Positions 24,031-34,844 of a DNA stretch of 64,000 nucleotides are shown piece by piece. Every line of letters starts with the position of its first letter. Position 1 is the first letter of the stretch. The notes beneath the pieces were generated by a model. It was not told where the DNA came from, did not search any database, and saw only the letters and a list, made by a program, of their open reading frames with translations. The translations under genes and the position numbers were made by a program. Origin of the DNA: Ophioderma brevispina (taxonomy: Eukaryota > Echinodermata > Ophiuroidea > Amphilepidida > Ophiodermatidae). The DNA is taken from positions 1 through 64,000 of the forward strand of contig JAMKCH010035896.1 of assembly GCA_023653785.1 (NCBI GenBank), in the 5' to 3' direction.

Positions 24031-26649
24031 GGTAAATGGGTTTAGCTGTCCAAATGACTGTGTGGTACTAGTGCTTTTTCCGAGTCCAAGTCTTGAAAAC
24101 ACCGAGTACATTTGTTTAGGACTTGTTTGGTTCAAAATCAAAAAAGTTTTGGGGACACACGGTATGACAAATTTTATTGCGTAAGACCTGGGATTATATA
24201 CCTAATGAGGGACCGGAAGCACACATAGATACAAACGTTCAGGTGGTGCATCATGGCGTGAGTTTACACAAAGAAAAAAAATTTAATTTCTCAATTTAAC
24301 AACCGAAATACGCCAAAAGAAATAATTATAGTAACATTTAAAAAAACAATAAATTTTGTTTTTTAAATTATTGTATTGTTTATACGTGAAAATGAATTCC
24401 TGTAACTTTTTAGTAGTAGAGTTTTAATATTATGAATACCATTTCAATATTTGTGTTTTTTCGTATTCATTTTGATATAAGATAGGCGAAGGGGTTAAAA
24501 CCAATTTAGTTTGCCGAGGAAAAAAACAATTATAGATGATAACTTAAAATTCATTCAAGATCCCGCTTATATGCCCACACACTGAACCTCCTCACTTACA
24601 CAATGTATAATCTTTACATCCAATTTACGCTGTAACATTACACCTATTTCCGTTAGCAGAGGTCAAAACCTATCAAATTATAGTAGCGGTCGAGTTGTAA
24701 TTGTTACTATCCTACTGAAAGTTCATGCCTCACTTCAATAGGAAAGTAACGAAATCGATAAATTATTTCATTTCACACACACGGCATCAAAGTTAGTACG
24801 GCTTGTTAATGATATATGGAAAATTTCCTTCCTCTATAAAGAAAACAATCGTTAGTAATCGATGTTTAAGTAGTCATCATATAGATTTTGAAAATTGAGC
24901 TTCCAATTTCTAAAACAAAGTGGTGCTAAACTTTTTTTTTTGTAACGGAATGTATCAGCTTAATAAAGTTTCTCTCAAATTACAGTGATATAATGACGAA
25001 TTCATACTCCAACTGGTGGGCGTTCCCGGTTTCTGCCCGTTCCGCGCGGTTCAATTAATTCATTGAGTTGCTGAATTACTTATGGATAAAGGATTCAGAA
25101 GATTGCGCGGATTAAATGGACCGCCTGGAACCGCGCAGAACCGGAAACCGCCTGTTGAGTATTGGAGTTGTCCCTAATGGTTTTTCAGTTTAAGCTCTCT
25201 TTAAAAGTCTACATTTCTGAATTACTTTCGATTCAAAGGCCATGCTAGACCTAAACTTTGATATTATAGAGATGATACCAAACCATACTTTAGGCCAATG
25301 TCTTGCGCGAGGTGCGTGCTTGTAATCCGGGAATATGGATTTTTGTTTCGTGAACTCGTTATCATATCTTAGTTCGAAATGTTGTACTTTTTAGGCAAGC
25401 ATTAATGCAATATAAATAGTTGAAACCTTGTCATTTCAGTAATAAAAACCTCACCAGAATAACTTTTTGTGCGTGTATGTGTGTGTTTGTTTGTTTTTGT
25501 TTTTCTTGCACCACTTAACTATTTGCTTCCATTTTTTATCTAACAAACATCCATATAACCTTAAGTCTGGTAAACTACAAGTGTCTCTAAGAGCAACTCA
25601 ATTATTAATCTTCACCGAATAGTACTCGAGGCTCTCTTAAATGACCACACCTTTGGGCCACGTTTTAATATAAAATTGCAAACTCTCAACCGAATGCCGT
25701 CACACTTACCCGGTAAGCTAATCGCGAGATATAAGCTTCTCACTGTTCTAAAGGTTTTGGAGAGACACAATAAACGCAAGGCGCATACGATCATCGAGAA
25801 CAACCCCTCAGGTGCGTTTTACTTGTGGAAAATCTCGATAATACTCCCCGCTAGATCATGTTAAAATGGTCTGTATATTATTCGAGCGCAAGGGTAAATG
25901 TTTTACAAAATCCGCCCGCATTAAAACTTCTGAACAACGTTTCAACCCGTATAAGAATCAACGATATAATCCGCTTTAAGAATTGAAAATGAATGTCTCC
26001 GAGGGACGAACTGGGGAAAATTCCACAAGCATAAAACACAAATCGTTAACACTTATCGAGCTGGTCTATTTTTTTATTAATATTTCAAGCCATACTGCGA
26101 TACAAGAGATTTCATATTGTGAAAGCATGGTATTTGCGTTTAGCCCGGCTGACCCGTGCTACTTAAGGCACGGCTAGTTTACTGCTGACGTTTTTGTTTT
26201 CAGCGGAGATAGCTAGGAAGTGCTTTGGGACAATAAGCTACAACCGGAGAGCATTTATAAAAGATAGACACTCTCATGGTCGTATCTAAAAGAATAGGAA
26301 GATCATGATATTGTTTTCTAACACAGTACGTGACTAAGGTGAGCTGAGCGAAATACACAAATTTGCAACTTGTGTAAAACACCTTGTGTTATTTATAAGT
26401 TATTCACATTCTGATAAACAACTGTCAACCTCATCGACTTCTGCATCTGTAAAGCTGAAAATGTACAACATTAAATACCCGGTCCTATAGTCACTGTATT
26501 TAATTTGAGGACCCCAGCCGCTCTATTTGCGTATATATTGCTTAGAATAACATGGGGTATTATTATCCGAGTCGTTTTGCCAGTCACGTAATTGCATTTA
26601 TTTTCAGAACCACTTAGACCAGTACCGTTCAATTTGATTATGAAACTAT

Positions 26650-28526
26650 CCTTTTTTTTGACTTTGACTGTGTACTCTGCACCTTCGTCGAAGCCAAACG
26701 AGAGGGTGTGTGCGCTGAAAATCTTTCTTTAGATGCGATTGTTGTTCCGCATGTAGTTGTTACTTCTTCTTTGAAATACTTCGGTGGTAGGGATGTTTAT
26801 AAGCGAGTCTGGTAGTCTATTCCATTCGTATATTGTCTTTGGAAAAAAGGTGGTTTTGTAGAGTCCCTTCTTTGCACTTGGTCTCAGGTATGATTTATTA
26901 TTGGTGTGGCGATTAGGACGGATGGCTTGGTGTGAGGAACTTTCTCGAAGGAATGGCAACCTGGTCGTAGGATATTTTATAGAGAAGGGTCAATCTTGCA
27001 GCATGTCTACGTAGTTCTAACTTATCCCAATTCAGTTCAGCCACGGCATTTTATCACGCGCTCTTCCTCTCGGTTGGGTTTCCTACAAGCAAATCTGGCC
27101 GCCCATGCTGGGACCATTTCCTATTTCTGTTTGAGTGTCCTTGGTATGTGGATCCCACACTGTACGTAGTATTCTAAGCTGAGGCCGGACCAGGTTTTAT
27201 AAGCCGTTGCCCTTAGCTCCGTTTGGTAAATGGGTGTAGGTTCCTGCAGACCAGGTTAAGTACTCCTGTTGCTTTTGAGACACAGTGGATTTATGTGGTC
27301 ATCGCATTTAAGACATTGTTAATGGTGTCCCCTAGTATGAATGTGATGCAGTTTCTTGTAAACGGTGTTTCCCCCAATTTATAATGATGTGTAGTTTCGG
27401 ACCTGGCATGAGTTGAGTTAAGGACATAGCATTTTTGATGTTGACTTTCATTTGCCAAATGTCCTGCCAGGTGTACAATTTAATCAAGGTCGGCCTGTAA
27501 ACAAGAACATCATAAGAGTTGTCGTGGATGGGACAACATAACCCAATCAATCGGCAAATAAACGAACCTCTGATGCGATGTTATTTGGGAATCGGTCGTT
27601 TATGTATGCCATGAATAATAATGGGCCGAGTACGGTACCGCCTTGCGGAACGCCTGGCTACCTGCAACCCAATGTGAAGATCTCCCTCCACGACAACTCT
27701 CTGTTTCCGTTTAGTTAAGAACTTAATATCGCAAGTGTGGTACCTCTTCGTGTGATCAAAACATTTCAGCTTGTACAATAATCGGTGGTGCGGAACACAA
27801 TCGAAAGCCTTGCTAACACCCATGATGATCATATCACATGGACGTTTTGAGTACAGGGATTTAGCAAGGTCATCGGTTGTTTCAAGATGAGTTGGGGATT
27901 CGCAAGAATGCTGTGATCTAAAACCATGTTTGCCGGTTGTCCAAATTTTTTGTTATTTACTAAAGTTTGATTTTAACTATGTATACTAAAATGTTCGAAA
28001 TATCTTTGCAACTGATAGGAGTTAAGGACACAGGGGGGCGCTATGTTTAGCTGCAAGTGCCCGTCGCCATTTTTAAAATAGTGGTCTGATTCGGGCCTGT
28101 AAGCCAATCTGCAGGAAGATCACCTGACAATAAAGACTTATTAAAAATATGAGTCAGAGTTGGTGACAGTTCTGTAGCATAGGATCTTAGTATTTTTGCG
28201 CTCACACCATCCGGGCCAGAAGCTTTGTTTTCATCAATTTCTTGCAACCCCCTCTTGGGCGATAACAAAGTCTGGCATTTGTGGATACTTGTGAGGGCTG
28301 GGAAAATTTGGCATTGGTTTTTCGTTGGTGAACACAGATTCAAACTGGCTATTCAAAATTTCTGCTTTGTTCATGCTATCAGAAATTAATTCACCATGGC
28401 CATTTCTGAGAGCTGGAATACCAATACTATCTTTCCTAAGTTTTTTAACAAAATTCCAGAATTGTTTGGGTGATTCAATGCAAGATGAACGTACCCATTT
28501 CCAGTATGGGTTCTTTGTTTCTTTTA
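26650..28526 (-). mobile_element. 5'-truncated non-LTR retrotransposon (CR1/jockey-like)
   Basis: This is an insertion into unit R. The flanks GAAACTAT (left) and TATAGACACAAG (right) are continuous at 43975-43990 in the other copy, so the empty site is visible, with at most a TAT overlap duplicated. On the minus strand the element ends in A8 at 26652-26659, which is its 3' tail. The coding part lies at 26729-28526 in the same orientation. It is truncated at the 5' side: the endonuclease is missing and the sequence begins in the linker before the reverse transcriptase. Confidence 0.85.
26729..28526 (-). pseudogene. reverse transcriptase remnant of the 26650-28526 element
   Basis: Read from right to left. 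The linker (28234-28526) has NPYWKWVRSSCIESPKQFW and ends FESVFTNEKP. The start of the RT (28047-28260) has ENKASGPDGVSAKILRS, the classic K.(S/P)GPDG motif, then LPADWL. The middle block (27581-27832) has SKAFDCVPHHRLLYKLK and FLTKRKQRVVV. The thumb region (27332-27550) has a YDVLVYR segment. The C-terminal block (26729-26959) has FFPKTIYEWNRLPDSLI, typical of CR1/jockey-group C-termini (family knowledge). The blocks lie in different frames and the catalytic Y/F-A-D-D box cannot be read intact, so the gene is dead. It once copied element RNA at a nicked target. Confidence 0.85.
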
Positions 28527-29934
28527 TAGACACAAGTTGTAGACAATAAATTGTGTGGCCATTGTTTTGTCAACGGTTAAGTTAATGTGCCTAAGTTAAT
28601 GTGCGACCCATTTTACGGCGAAGCTTAACGGCATTATTATCGAGTTCTTGTTCGCCTTCTGTCGATAATTGTGTTTTAACTTGATAAGACACCTGAAATC
28701 AATGCTTTCGTTCTTTTGAATGATTAATGCATCGATGGTTCAATTAGAATGCTTTTTATCGATCTTGTTAAAAATCCAAACCCACTAATTTTTCTTTAAA
28801 TAGTGTTAAAATAACATTGAAATCCAATTTACTTGTGTAAGAATGATTATGAAATGTATTTGTGAAAACGATTAAAAATAGGCTTTTAATAAAGTGAGGA
28901 TTCCATTGCAATCCAAATGTATCCAAGTTATACAAGGTAAGTAAAAATGGATCCTGTGTGTGTTTGTGTGTGTGTGTGTGTGTGAATTTTCTTACCTCAA
29001 AAGGTTTTCACTGATGTTTGTTTCTTCGTACGGTATGTGTCCATACAACTCTATCAGAAACTAAGACATGTATCAAATTAATTTCTTACAGATGTGGTAA
29101 GGTCAGTGTAGAAAAGCAGAAGGGTCATATTTAGTAAATTCTTCGTATGGTATGTGTTCATTATTTTATTGATGATCTTTATGAGTGATCAAGGTGTAGA
29201 AAGACAGAGAGGTTATTCTTTGATAACTTATGACTGCCTTTTTGTGGATTTTAAACACCGTCAAATTTATTCTGCACTAATTAATAGCCCGACATCATCG
29301 TCCCACTGAATTTGAAATCTACTAGTACTGTTAACAAGAAAACAATATGAAGTGTTTCTAAAATGTTTCTGTATAGACCTACTTTGTGGACTGCGTGTGC
29401 ACGTACTGGCAATTGTGTAATTTGTATACCTGCACAAATCGTTACTGAACATGCTGAAGAAGTTAAATCTCATCAAATACTACACGCAATAAGTAGATAT
29501 GTTCGTTTAGTCTGCTGTGTACAGTTATTGCAGTACTAGCGCTCCCTACTTAACCTATCGACTTACCCTAAAGCAAGATAAGATAAAAAAACAATTATTG
29601 GAAAAGATGGGTGGATGCTTTTCAGGCAATGTTATACAATGGCTTTTACGGAATGACTTTCAGAGCAGCCGGACCGGCCCCACGGGTTTTGGAACAATGT
29701 CTGATGAATACAACACATCAAAGCCTAAACATTGAAAAGAATCCCCTAATTGGGTTTTAACCCGAATAGTGGAACATCAAAGTTTATGTAAGTCCTGCCG
29801 ACGGAGCATCTCATCTTTACAAAAAAAGAATGACCAGAAGCATTCGGCATACATACGTGACCCTTCTCTACAGGCAGAATTCTTTGGAGTTTTAGATGGT
29901 CAAAAGAGATTTAATGGGATACCTTTATATTTCA

Positions 29935-32390
29935 TATCATATCAATTTATTTCTTTATCAACAAAACATACATATATGAACGAGAGACATACATCATACA
30001 AGTACGGATATAGAGGAGATGATCGAAAGGCCAATAAGGCCAAAATTGACCATACCCCGGTGGCTTTACAAAAATGTTTCTTAAACTAACAACATAAACT
30101 ATCAACAAGATATGACAGTGCACCAAGCAATCAATTACCATAAGAAATAACATCGATTTTGGTATTTTGTTCGAAAAGGTGTTGGTGAGTTTGATTTTTT
30201 AGATTTTTACACTATCATTAAGGGAGTTTCCAAAGAAATTACTCTGTAGTTCTGACTGCTTGATCCGGAAAAACTTTTTGTTTCTGGTCTGATTATAATT
30301 AATTGCTGGTTTCTTGTGTGATAGCTGTGGATATCAGAACGCCTTGTGAAAAAATCATCAAATTGAGCTTGGTAATAATGAACAAAGTTTTGTACATAAA
30401 AACGTCCATTCTAGTTTGTAAGTATCGTATACCGTAAACAATATCGTATTTATGAAAAAATGGTTGAGAATGGCTTCGATAGTGACTATTGGATATCGTT
30501 TTCTCAGCGCCCAATTTTGCAGTTTGTGTATTTTTTTCCTAGTACGTTTTACATGCGTTCCCCAACTAGTATTGCCGTAATTTTTTAAAAAAAAAAAAAA
30601 TGTCATGGAAGGATCAGAGTACAATATCGAGTATTTACTATCTGTTCAGGAATGAAAACAACATTCCAATATTACGCGAAATTGTTTTTGAATAGCATCG
30701 ATATGGTTTTTCCCAGATAAATTTTCATCAATTATTATTCCCAAGAATTTGGTCGATGGTATTCTTTGCAATTTTGTGTGTATCTAGAACGATATCGAGT
30801 ATTTTTGTTTGAAAAGTAATCTTAGTTCATGGTAATTTTTCATTCGAAGTCTTCTATGTGTCCCCTAATCATATATTTTGTCTTACTAGCATTTACAGAT
30901 AATATGTTTGCTTCAAAACAAATTACTTACTTCGGATAGTTCCTTATTAATGAATGGTTATGTGACCCTAATGTCTCACATGAGTAAGAAAATTGTCGTG
31001 TCATCAGCAACAGGTATAAAGTCCAAACCGTTGAGGTAGTTTTGTTAATATCATTGATATAAAGAAAAGAAAGGTCCTAATATTGCTCCCTGGGAACTGC
31101 CCGCATATTATACTCTTTGAGTTCAATTTGTTTAGAGTTATAATTCAACATATTGTTCATTTCTAATATTTTTTGAACCATTCATATACTATTCCTCTAC
31201 CTCTCATAATGTTTCAAGCTGATATAACAATATATTATGGTCTATAGTATCAAAGGCCTTTGAAAGTCGAGAGACAACAAACGCCCCCGATTGTAGAGTC
31301 AATTGTTTTCCACTGCGCTGTATATTTTATCAACAAAGTTGCATAATTGCCATAATATGGCGATGGTTAGCTATAACCAAACTGTTTAACATTTAGAATA
31401 CTATTTTTGTCATATATCAATGCACATCTGTTGAACAGCTAATCGTTCTAAGGATTTAGAGAAGCACGGCAGAACTGATACTGGACGATAATTTGAAAAT
31501 GTTTCAAAGCGTTATCCTTTTTTATATTGTAATTACATTTTGCCATTTTTAATTGACAGGGGCGTTCCCAGTAGACCATGTATATTTTAAATATTGCCGG
31601 AAGTGTTGAACGGAGTTCGTTTGCTACCTTTTAAGAACAATAAGTTTGCTATGTTGTCATGTCCCTGCGCTTTTCTTTGATCAAATTTATAATTGTTCAT
31701 AACCCTCTGATTCTAGCTGATTGGTTCATGAACGCTGTTTGAGCAAGGTGCATTTAAATACTCATAATAGTTTTTTACCTTTAACCGTGTTTTTGAATTT
31801 TGATGCTAACTTTGGACCTATGTTAACAAAACAGTCATTAACCTCATTTGATAATTTCTTTTTGATCATATTATAGTTCCTGATTCTCGTTTGAACGGTT
31901 CTGGGAGAAGTTTGTTTTTGGTCCACTAGCCTATTACATGATTTGATTGCTTTCCATGTATTCGCATGTTGTTTTTTACACCGCCAACCTTTTAGGAAAA
32001 AGTGCTTCGCTTCTAATCATTTTTCAATAAGGCTGCACATTTTGCTAAACTTTTTAAAATTTTTTGATGATGTTGTCATTTGGACGTCGCAAATATTCTT
32101 TGTATAAGGTCTTTTGTTGTGGTATTTTTGCTTTTTAGTAGACCTTAAGTTATCCATTGGGGATCTCGGATCTTTTTTCATTTTTGTATATTTTTTACGA
32201 GGAAGTAGACACTCATCATATAAATCTTGAAACTGTTTTAATAGACAAATCTATTAAATAATCATCTTCATTCCCATTGATATTTCAAGAATATCATTCC
32301 AGTACATTCTTTACAACACATTTTTTTGATTTAGCATATTGTCATCACTATGAAATCTTTTATAACATTACTTGTTTTTGTTTTACAGAT
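29935..32390 (-). mobile_element. second decayed non-LTR retrotransposon
   Basis: Minus-strand RT motifs run from about 32000 down to about 30490. A likely 3' untranslated end lies at 29935-30200, where the minus strand finishes in GATAAAGAAATAAATTGATA, an A-rich tail. The left border coincides with the end of duplicated unit R. The 5' part is missing or unreadable, with no endonuclease seen. The segment 31455-32390 is repeated at 37475-38400 as part of block A'. Confidence 0.75.
30490..32000 (-). pseudogene. reverse transcriptase remnant of the second non-LTR element
   Basis: From right to left: ANTWKAIKSCNRL and NEVNDCFVNIGPKLASKF (about 31780-31985) form the pre-RT linker. NYRPVSVLPCFSKSLERL (about 31435-31495) is the RT 'NYRPISLLP' motif. 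LSKAFDTIDHNILLYQLE (about 31205-31285) is RT block A with its Asp. A PQG..LGPF-like segment lies near 31060-31095. ADDTTIF (about 30990-31010) is the catalytic A-D-D box. WGTHVKRTRKKIHKLQNWA (about 30500-30570) is the post-RT region. Several frameshifts separate these blocks and no frame is intact. Motif wording fits the jockey/CR1 supergroup, but the clade cannot be fixed by eye. Confidence 0.85.
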
Positions 32391-32482
32391 TTGTGATTCA
32401 AACTCAAATTACTAACCAAAACTGTATAGGTCGGTCAACTTACTAATTTGTAACTACACATTTTCCATTAAATTATATATTA

Positions 32483-32760
32483 GTACGGCAGACAAGCCCC
32501 CCCCCCAAATTCCACACAAGGGCAAAAAGGAGGTCCACTTCTTTCTTAGTTTTTTATAAAAGGTCCAAACTTTAGATATGTTTTTTCACCAGAAAGTCCA
32601 CTTTTGATGATAAAATTTCAAAAAGTCCAAAAGCACCATTGTAAAGGGGGGTTATGTCCACTTTAGCAAAAAAGTCCAGTTTTTTTCTAAAAAGAGGTCC
32701 ATCTTTTTCAAAGTGCCCAGCCAACCCCCCCCCTAAAAAAAAAATCCTACTAACGGCCCT
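32483..32760. repeat. GGTCCA-CTTTT degenerate repeat with C-run ends
   Basis: Words such as AGGTCCACTTCT, AAAGTCCACTTTT, AAAGTCCAAAAGC and AGGTCCATCTTTTT recur about every 30-60 bases. They lie between a C9 run near 32495 and a C9 run near 32725, the latter followed by a run of A. The second copy lies at 38478-38760. It is non-coding. It may be an internal tandem repeat of a transposon or a simple degenerate satellite. Confidence 0.55.
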
Positions 32761-33063
32761 GTAAAGCGGCGTTTATTCGCAATGTTGTTTGATTAAGAAG
32801 TAATTTGTCAGTGCACGATTCAAGTCCACCCACCGAGAAATATGAAGTGTCTTTTAAAAAGGGGCATGATGACATTTTCAGAAAAATTCGCCGTGTTTAT
32901 GTAATAAACATATAATTTTAGTATTTCTGTCGTGCACGACAGTCATGCCGACACAAAAATCCAAGATTCTCTCTAAAGGACCTACATTTTGTTTTTCATT
33001 TCTGCTTTGCTTATCCAAAATAAACGACGAAATGTTAATAGTACTAGTAGTGTTAAGTATAGT

Positions 33064-34844
33064 CAGTGTGAGTAAAAGAATATGAGCCGTGATTGAAATT
33101 ATTTTTTTATCAAAAAACTCATTTAGGCAGGGGACTGTAGTGTACGAGTGTGCGCTTCCGATAAAATTGTAAATTTGCACACAAGTACTTTAGGAGGCAT
33201 TGATAATCCATAAAATTGGATGTAAAGCACTTTGCCAACCCCCCTTTTAAGTTGATTGGCCCCCAGCTTGGGTTCAATGTTATATAGGGGTCAAAGATTT
33301 AAAATGTTTGAATGTGTTTAAAAAAGCACCCGCGTGGTGTTTTGTCTGGTCACAAGGATTCCAAAAGTATAGTTTACACTAAATCGATGCTTATAGTTTT
33401 GTTATTATGGGTAAACACTGTAAAAAATGGTGAAAAATTCAATTTTGGTGTGTACATGGGTCAAAAGTTAAAGTCGCTTTGACTTTCAGTTAATTATGTT
33501 GGTGCATATTGTTTTCCCTACATTCAGGATTTGAAATAAGGAATATTTTGCCTTATCTGTTTGTGCTTAGTTTTGTCACAAAATAGGTCACAGGTCAATA
33601 TGATCCAATAGCTGCCAATAGCTGTTGACTATTCGCCATTTTGGTTAATAACCAGACACTAGATAGTCAAAAAAACTATCCTATATTTCTTACCTAATTA
33701 GCTAAACCAACAATTTGGAACCACATTGTACAAATTGAGCACTTTTAATTTTGACCCCCTGTACAAACTGCCAAATTGACTTTTTTACCAATTTTCCAGT
33801 TTTTTACACCCCTATTCCAAAACTCTAAGTCACAGGTAGTTAAACACAATCGGAACATGTAACAAATTTTACCCCTGTGTAACCTTTAAACCCAAGCTGG
33901 GGTCCATGAAGGGGTGTGGGCAAGTGCTTCCATCATTTTTTTTGATTATCATGTATGAAGTACTTGTGTACCAAAGATTCACAATTGTATCCGGATTTGG
34001 CACACTCACATAAGATCATTGCACTACAGTCCCCCACTATGAGCTTGATAAGAAAAGATTACATATTCGAAACGGCATGTTTTACCGCTCATTAGAAAAA
34101 GACATCACCAAAATTCCATCATTCCTAGCCTGTTTAGACTGTTTCTCCGAAAGAACCCATTTATCCAGTTTGTCCATGAGATGCTGAAGCTTTTAATATT
34201 GTGTGGCTACCTTGTATTACTGGTAATTAAATGTAAATGAGATTAGAACTCGCAAGTTTCAAAAACATATTACATGGTCTGCACAAATCAATAATGAATA
34301 AATAACCAATCTGAAGGTATTTTTCAAAACTAACTTTTGCGCATCTTGGTGGAAAAAGATATTAGGTATCATGGCACCTCCATATCCAGATTTACAACAA
34401 CTTGAATAGTTTAGGTTCAGAGACATTTTCCTTGCAGTTCCCGCAGCAAACTGTACACCTGTGCACATGTTATTATAGTCACTGGTCAGGAAATTCCGTG
34501 ACTATGAACACCCGGAACTCGAAAACATGAAGCATCATCAGGAAGAAGACGTACTTGCCCGTCCGCCACTAACACTTGTTCGATTGAGACAGAGCTCTGA
34601 AGAATAACCCAATTTAAGAATCAGCTCCATTCCCGTGACAGCTGGATAAATGAGGGCTCTTTCTGCAGAACACGCCATAAGACTGGTTAGGAATGATGAA
34701 TGTCGGTGGTTCTTTTTTTCTAATGAGCGGACGAACAGCTTTGTTTTTCGAATATTAAACTTTTGCTGCTTATCAAGCTCACTTATTTTTTTGATAAAAA
34801 ATAATCAATCACGGTCCTATGATTTTTGACTCACACTGTATAGC
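33064..34844 (+). mobile_element. Tc1/mariner-like TIR element, copy A (with nested foldback)
   Basis: The left end CAGTGTGAGTAAAAGAATAT...CCGTGATTGAAATTATT faces, in inverse, the right end CACTGTATAG preceded by the complement of GTGAGTCAAAAAT...CCGTGATTGATTATT. A TA dinucleotide lies just outside the right tip. A second inverted pair further in carries ACATATTCGAAAC (34052 and the complement near 34745). The interior 34280-34620 is a decayed copy of the helix-turn-helix frame found intact at 40277-40624; here about 25 bases are missing and several frameshifts occur. A foldback element (33127-34035) splits the left TIR. Confidence 0.7.
33127..34035. mobile_element. foldback element nested in the Tc1-like left TIR, copy A
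   Basis: The tips CAGGGGACTGTAGTG and CACTACAGTCCCCCA are inverted. Further paired words, from outside in, are CACACAAGTACTTTA / AAGTACTTGTGTACC, GTAAAGCACTTTGCCAACCC / GGGTGTGGGCAAGTGCTTC, and CCCCCAGCTTGGGTT / AACCCAAGCTGGGGTCC. Arms are about 350 bp and length is about 909 bp. Internal words (ACAAGGATTCCAAAAGTATAG, GACCCCCTGTACAAA) tie it to the foldback at 19713-20590. It is non-coding. Confidence 0.75.

Larger units (their letters stand above)
24450..29930 (+). repeat. duplicated unit R, copy 1 (carries a retrotransposon insertion)
   Basis: This aligns collinearly with 41975-45905, with many substitutions and small indels. Anchors are ATAAGATAGG near 24478, GATATAAGCTTCTCACTGTTC near 25730, ATTATCCGAGTCGTTTTGCC near 26564, GACACAAGTTGTAGACAA near 28528, and the end word TGGGTTTTAACCCGAATAG at 29752. 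Relative to copy 2 it has one extra block, 26650-28526, a retrotransposon fragment. A (GT)n run lies at 28954-28984. A partial third copy is 36000-37474. The frame 25592-25863 (RYKLLTVLKVLERHNKRKAH) looks protein-like here but is not conserved as a frame in the other copies, so I do not call a gene. The unit's origin is unknown. Confidence 0.75.

Noticed and set aside
25592..25863. Protein-like frame RYKLLTVLKVLERHNKRKAH in unit R
   Set aside because: The other two copies (36720-37010 and 42715-43000) have frameshifts and a mix of silent and replacement changes, so there is no sign of constraint.
29935..32390. LTR retrotransposon or endogenous retrovirus
   Set aside because: No LTR pair, gag or protease-integrase segment is seen; the motifs are of non-LTR reverse transcriptases.
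34259..34468. 69-codon minus frame
   Set aside because: Antisense shadow of the decayed transposase region of the Tc1-like element.
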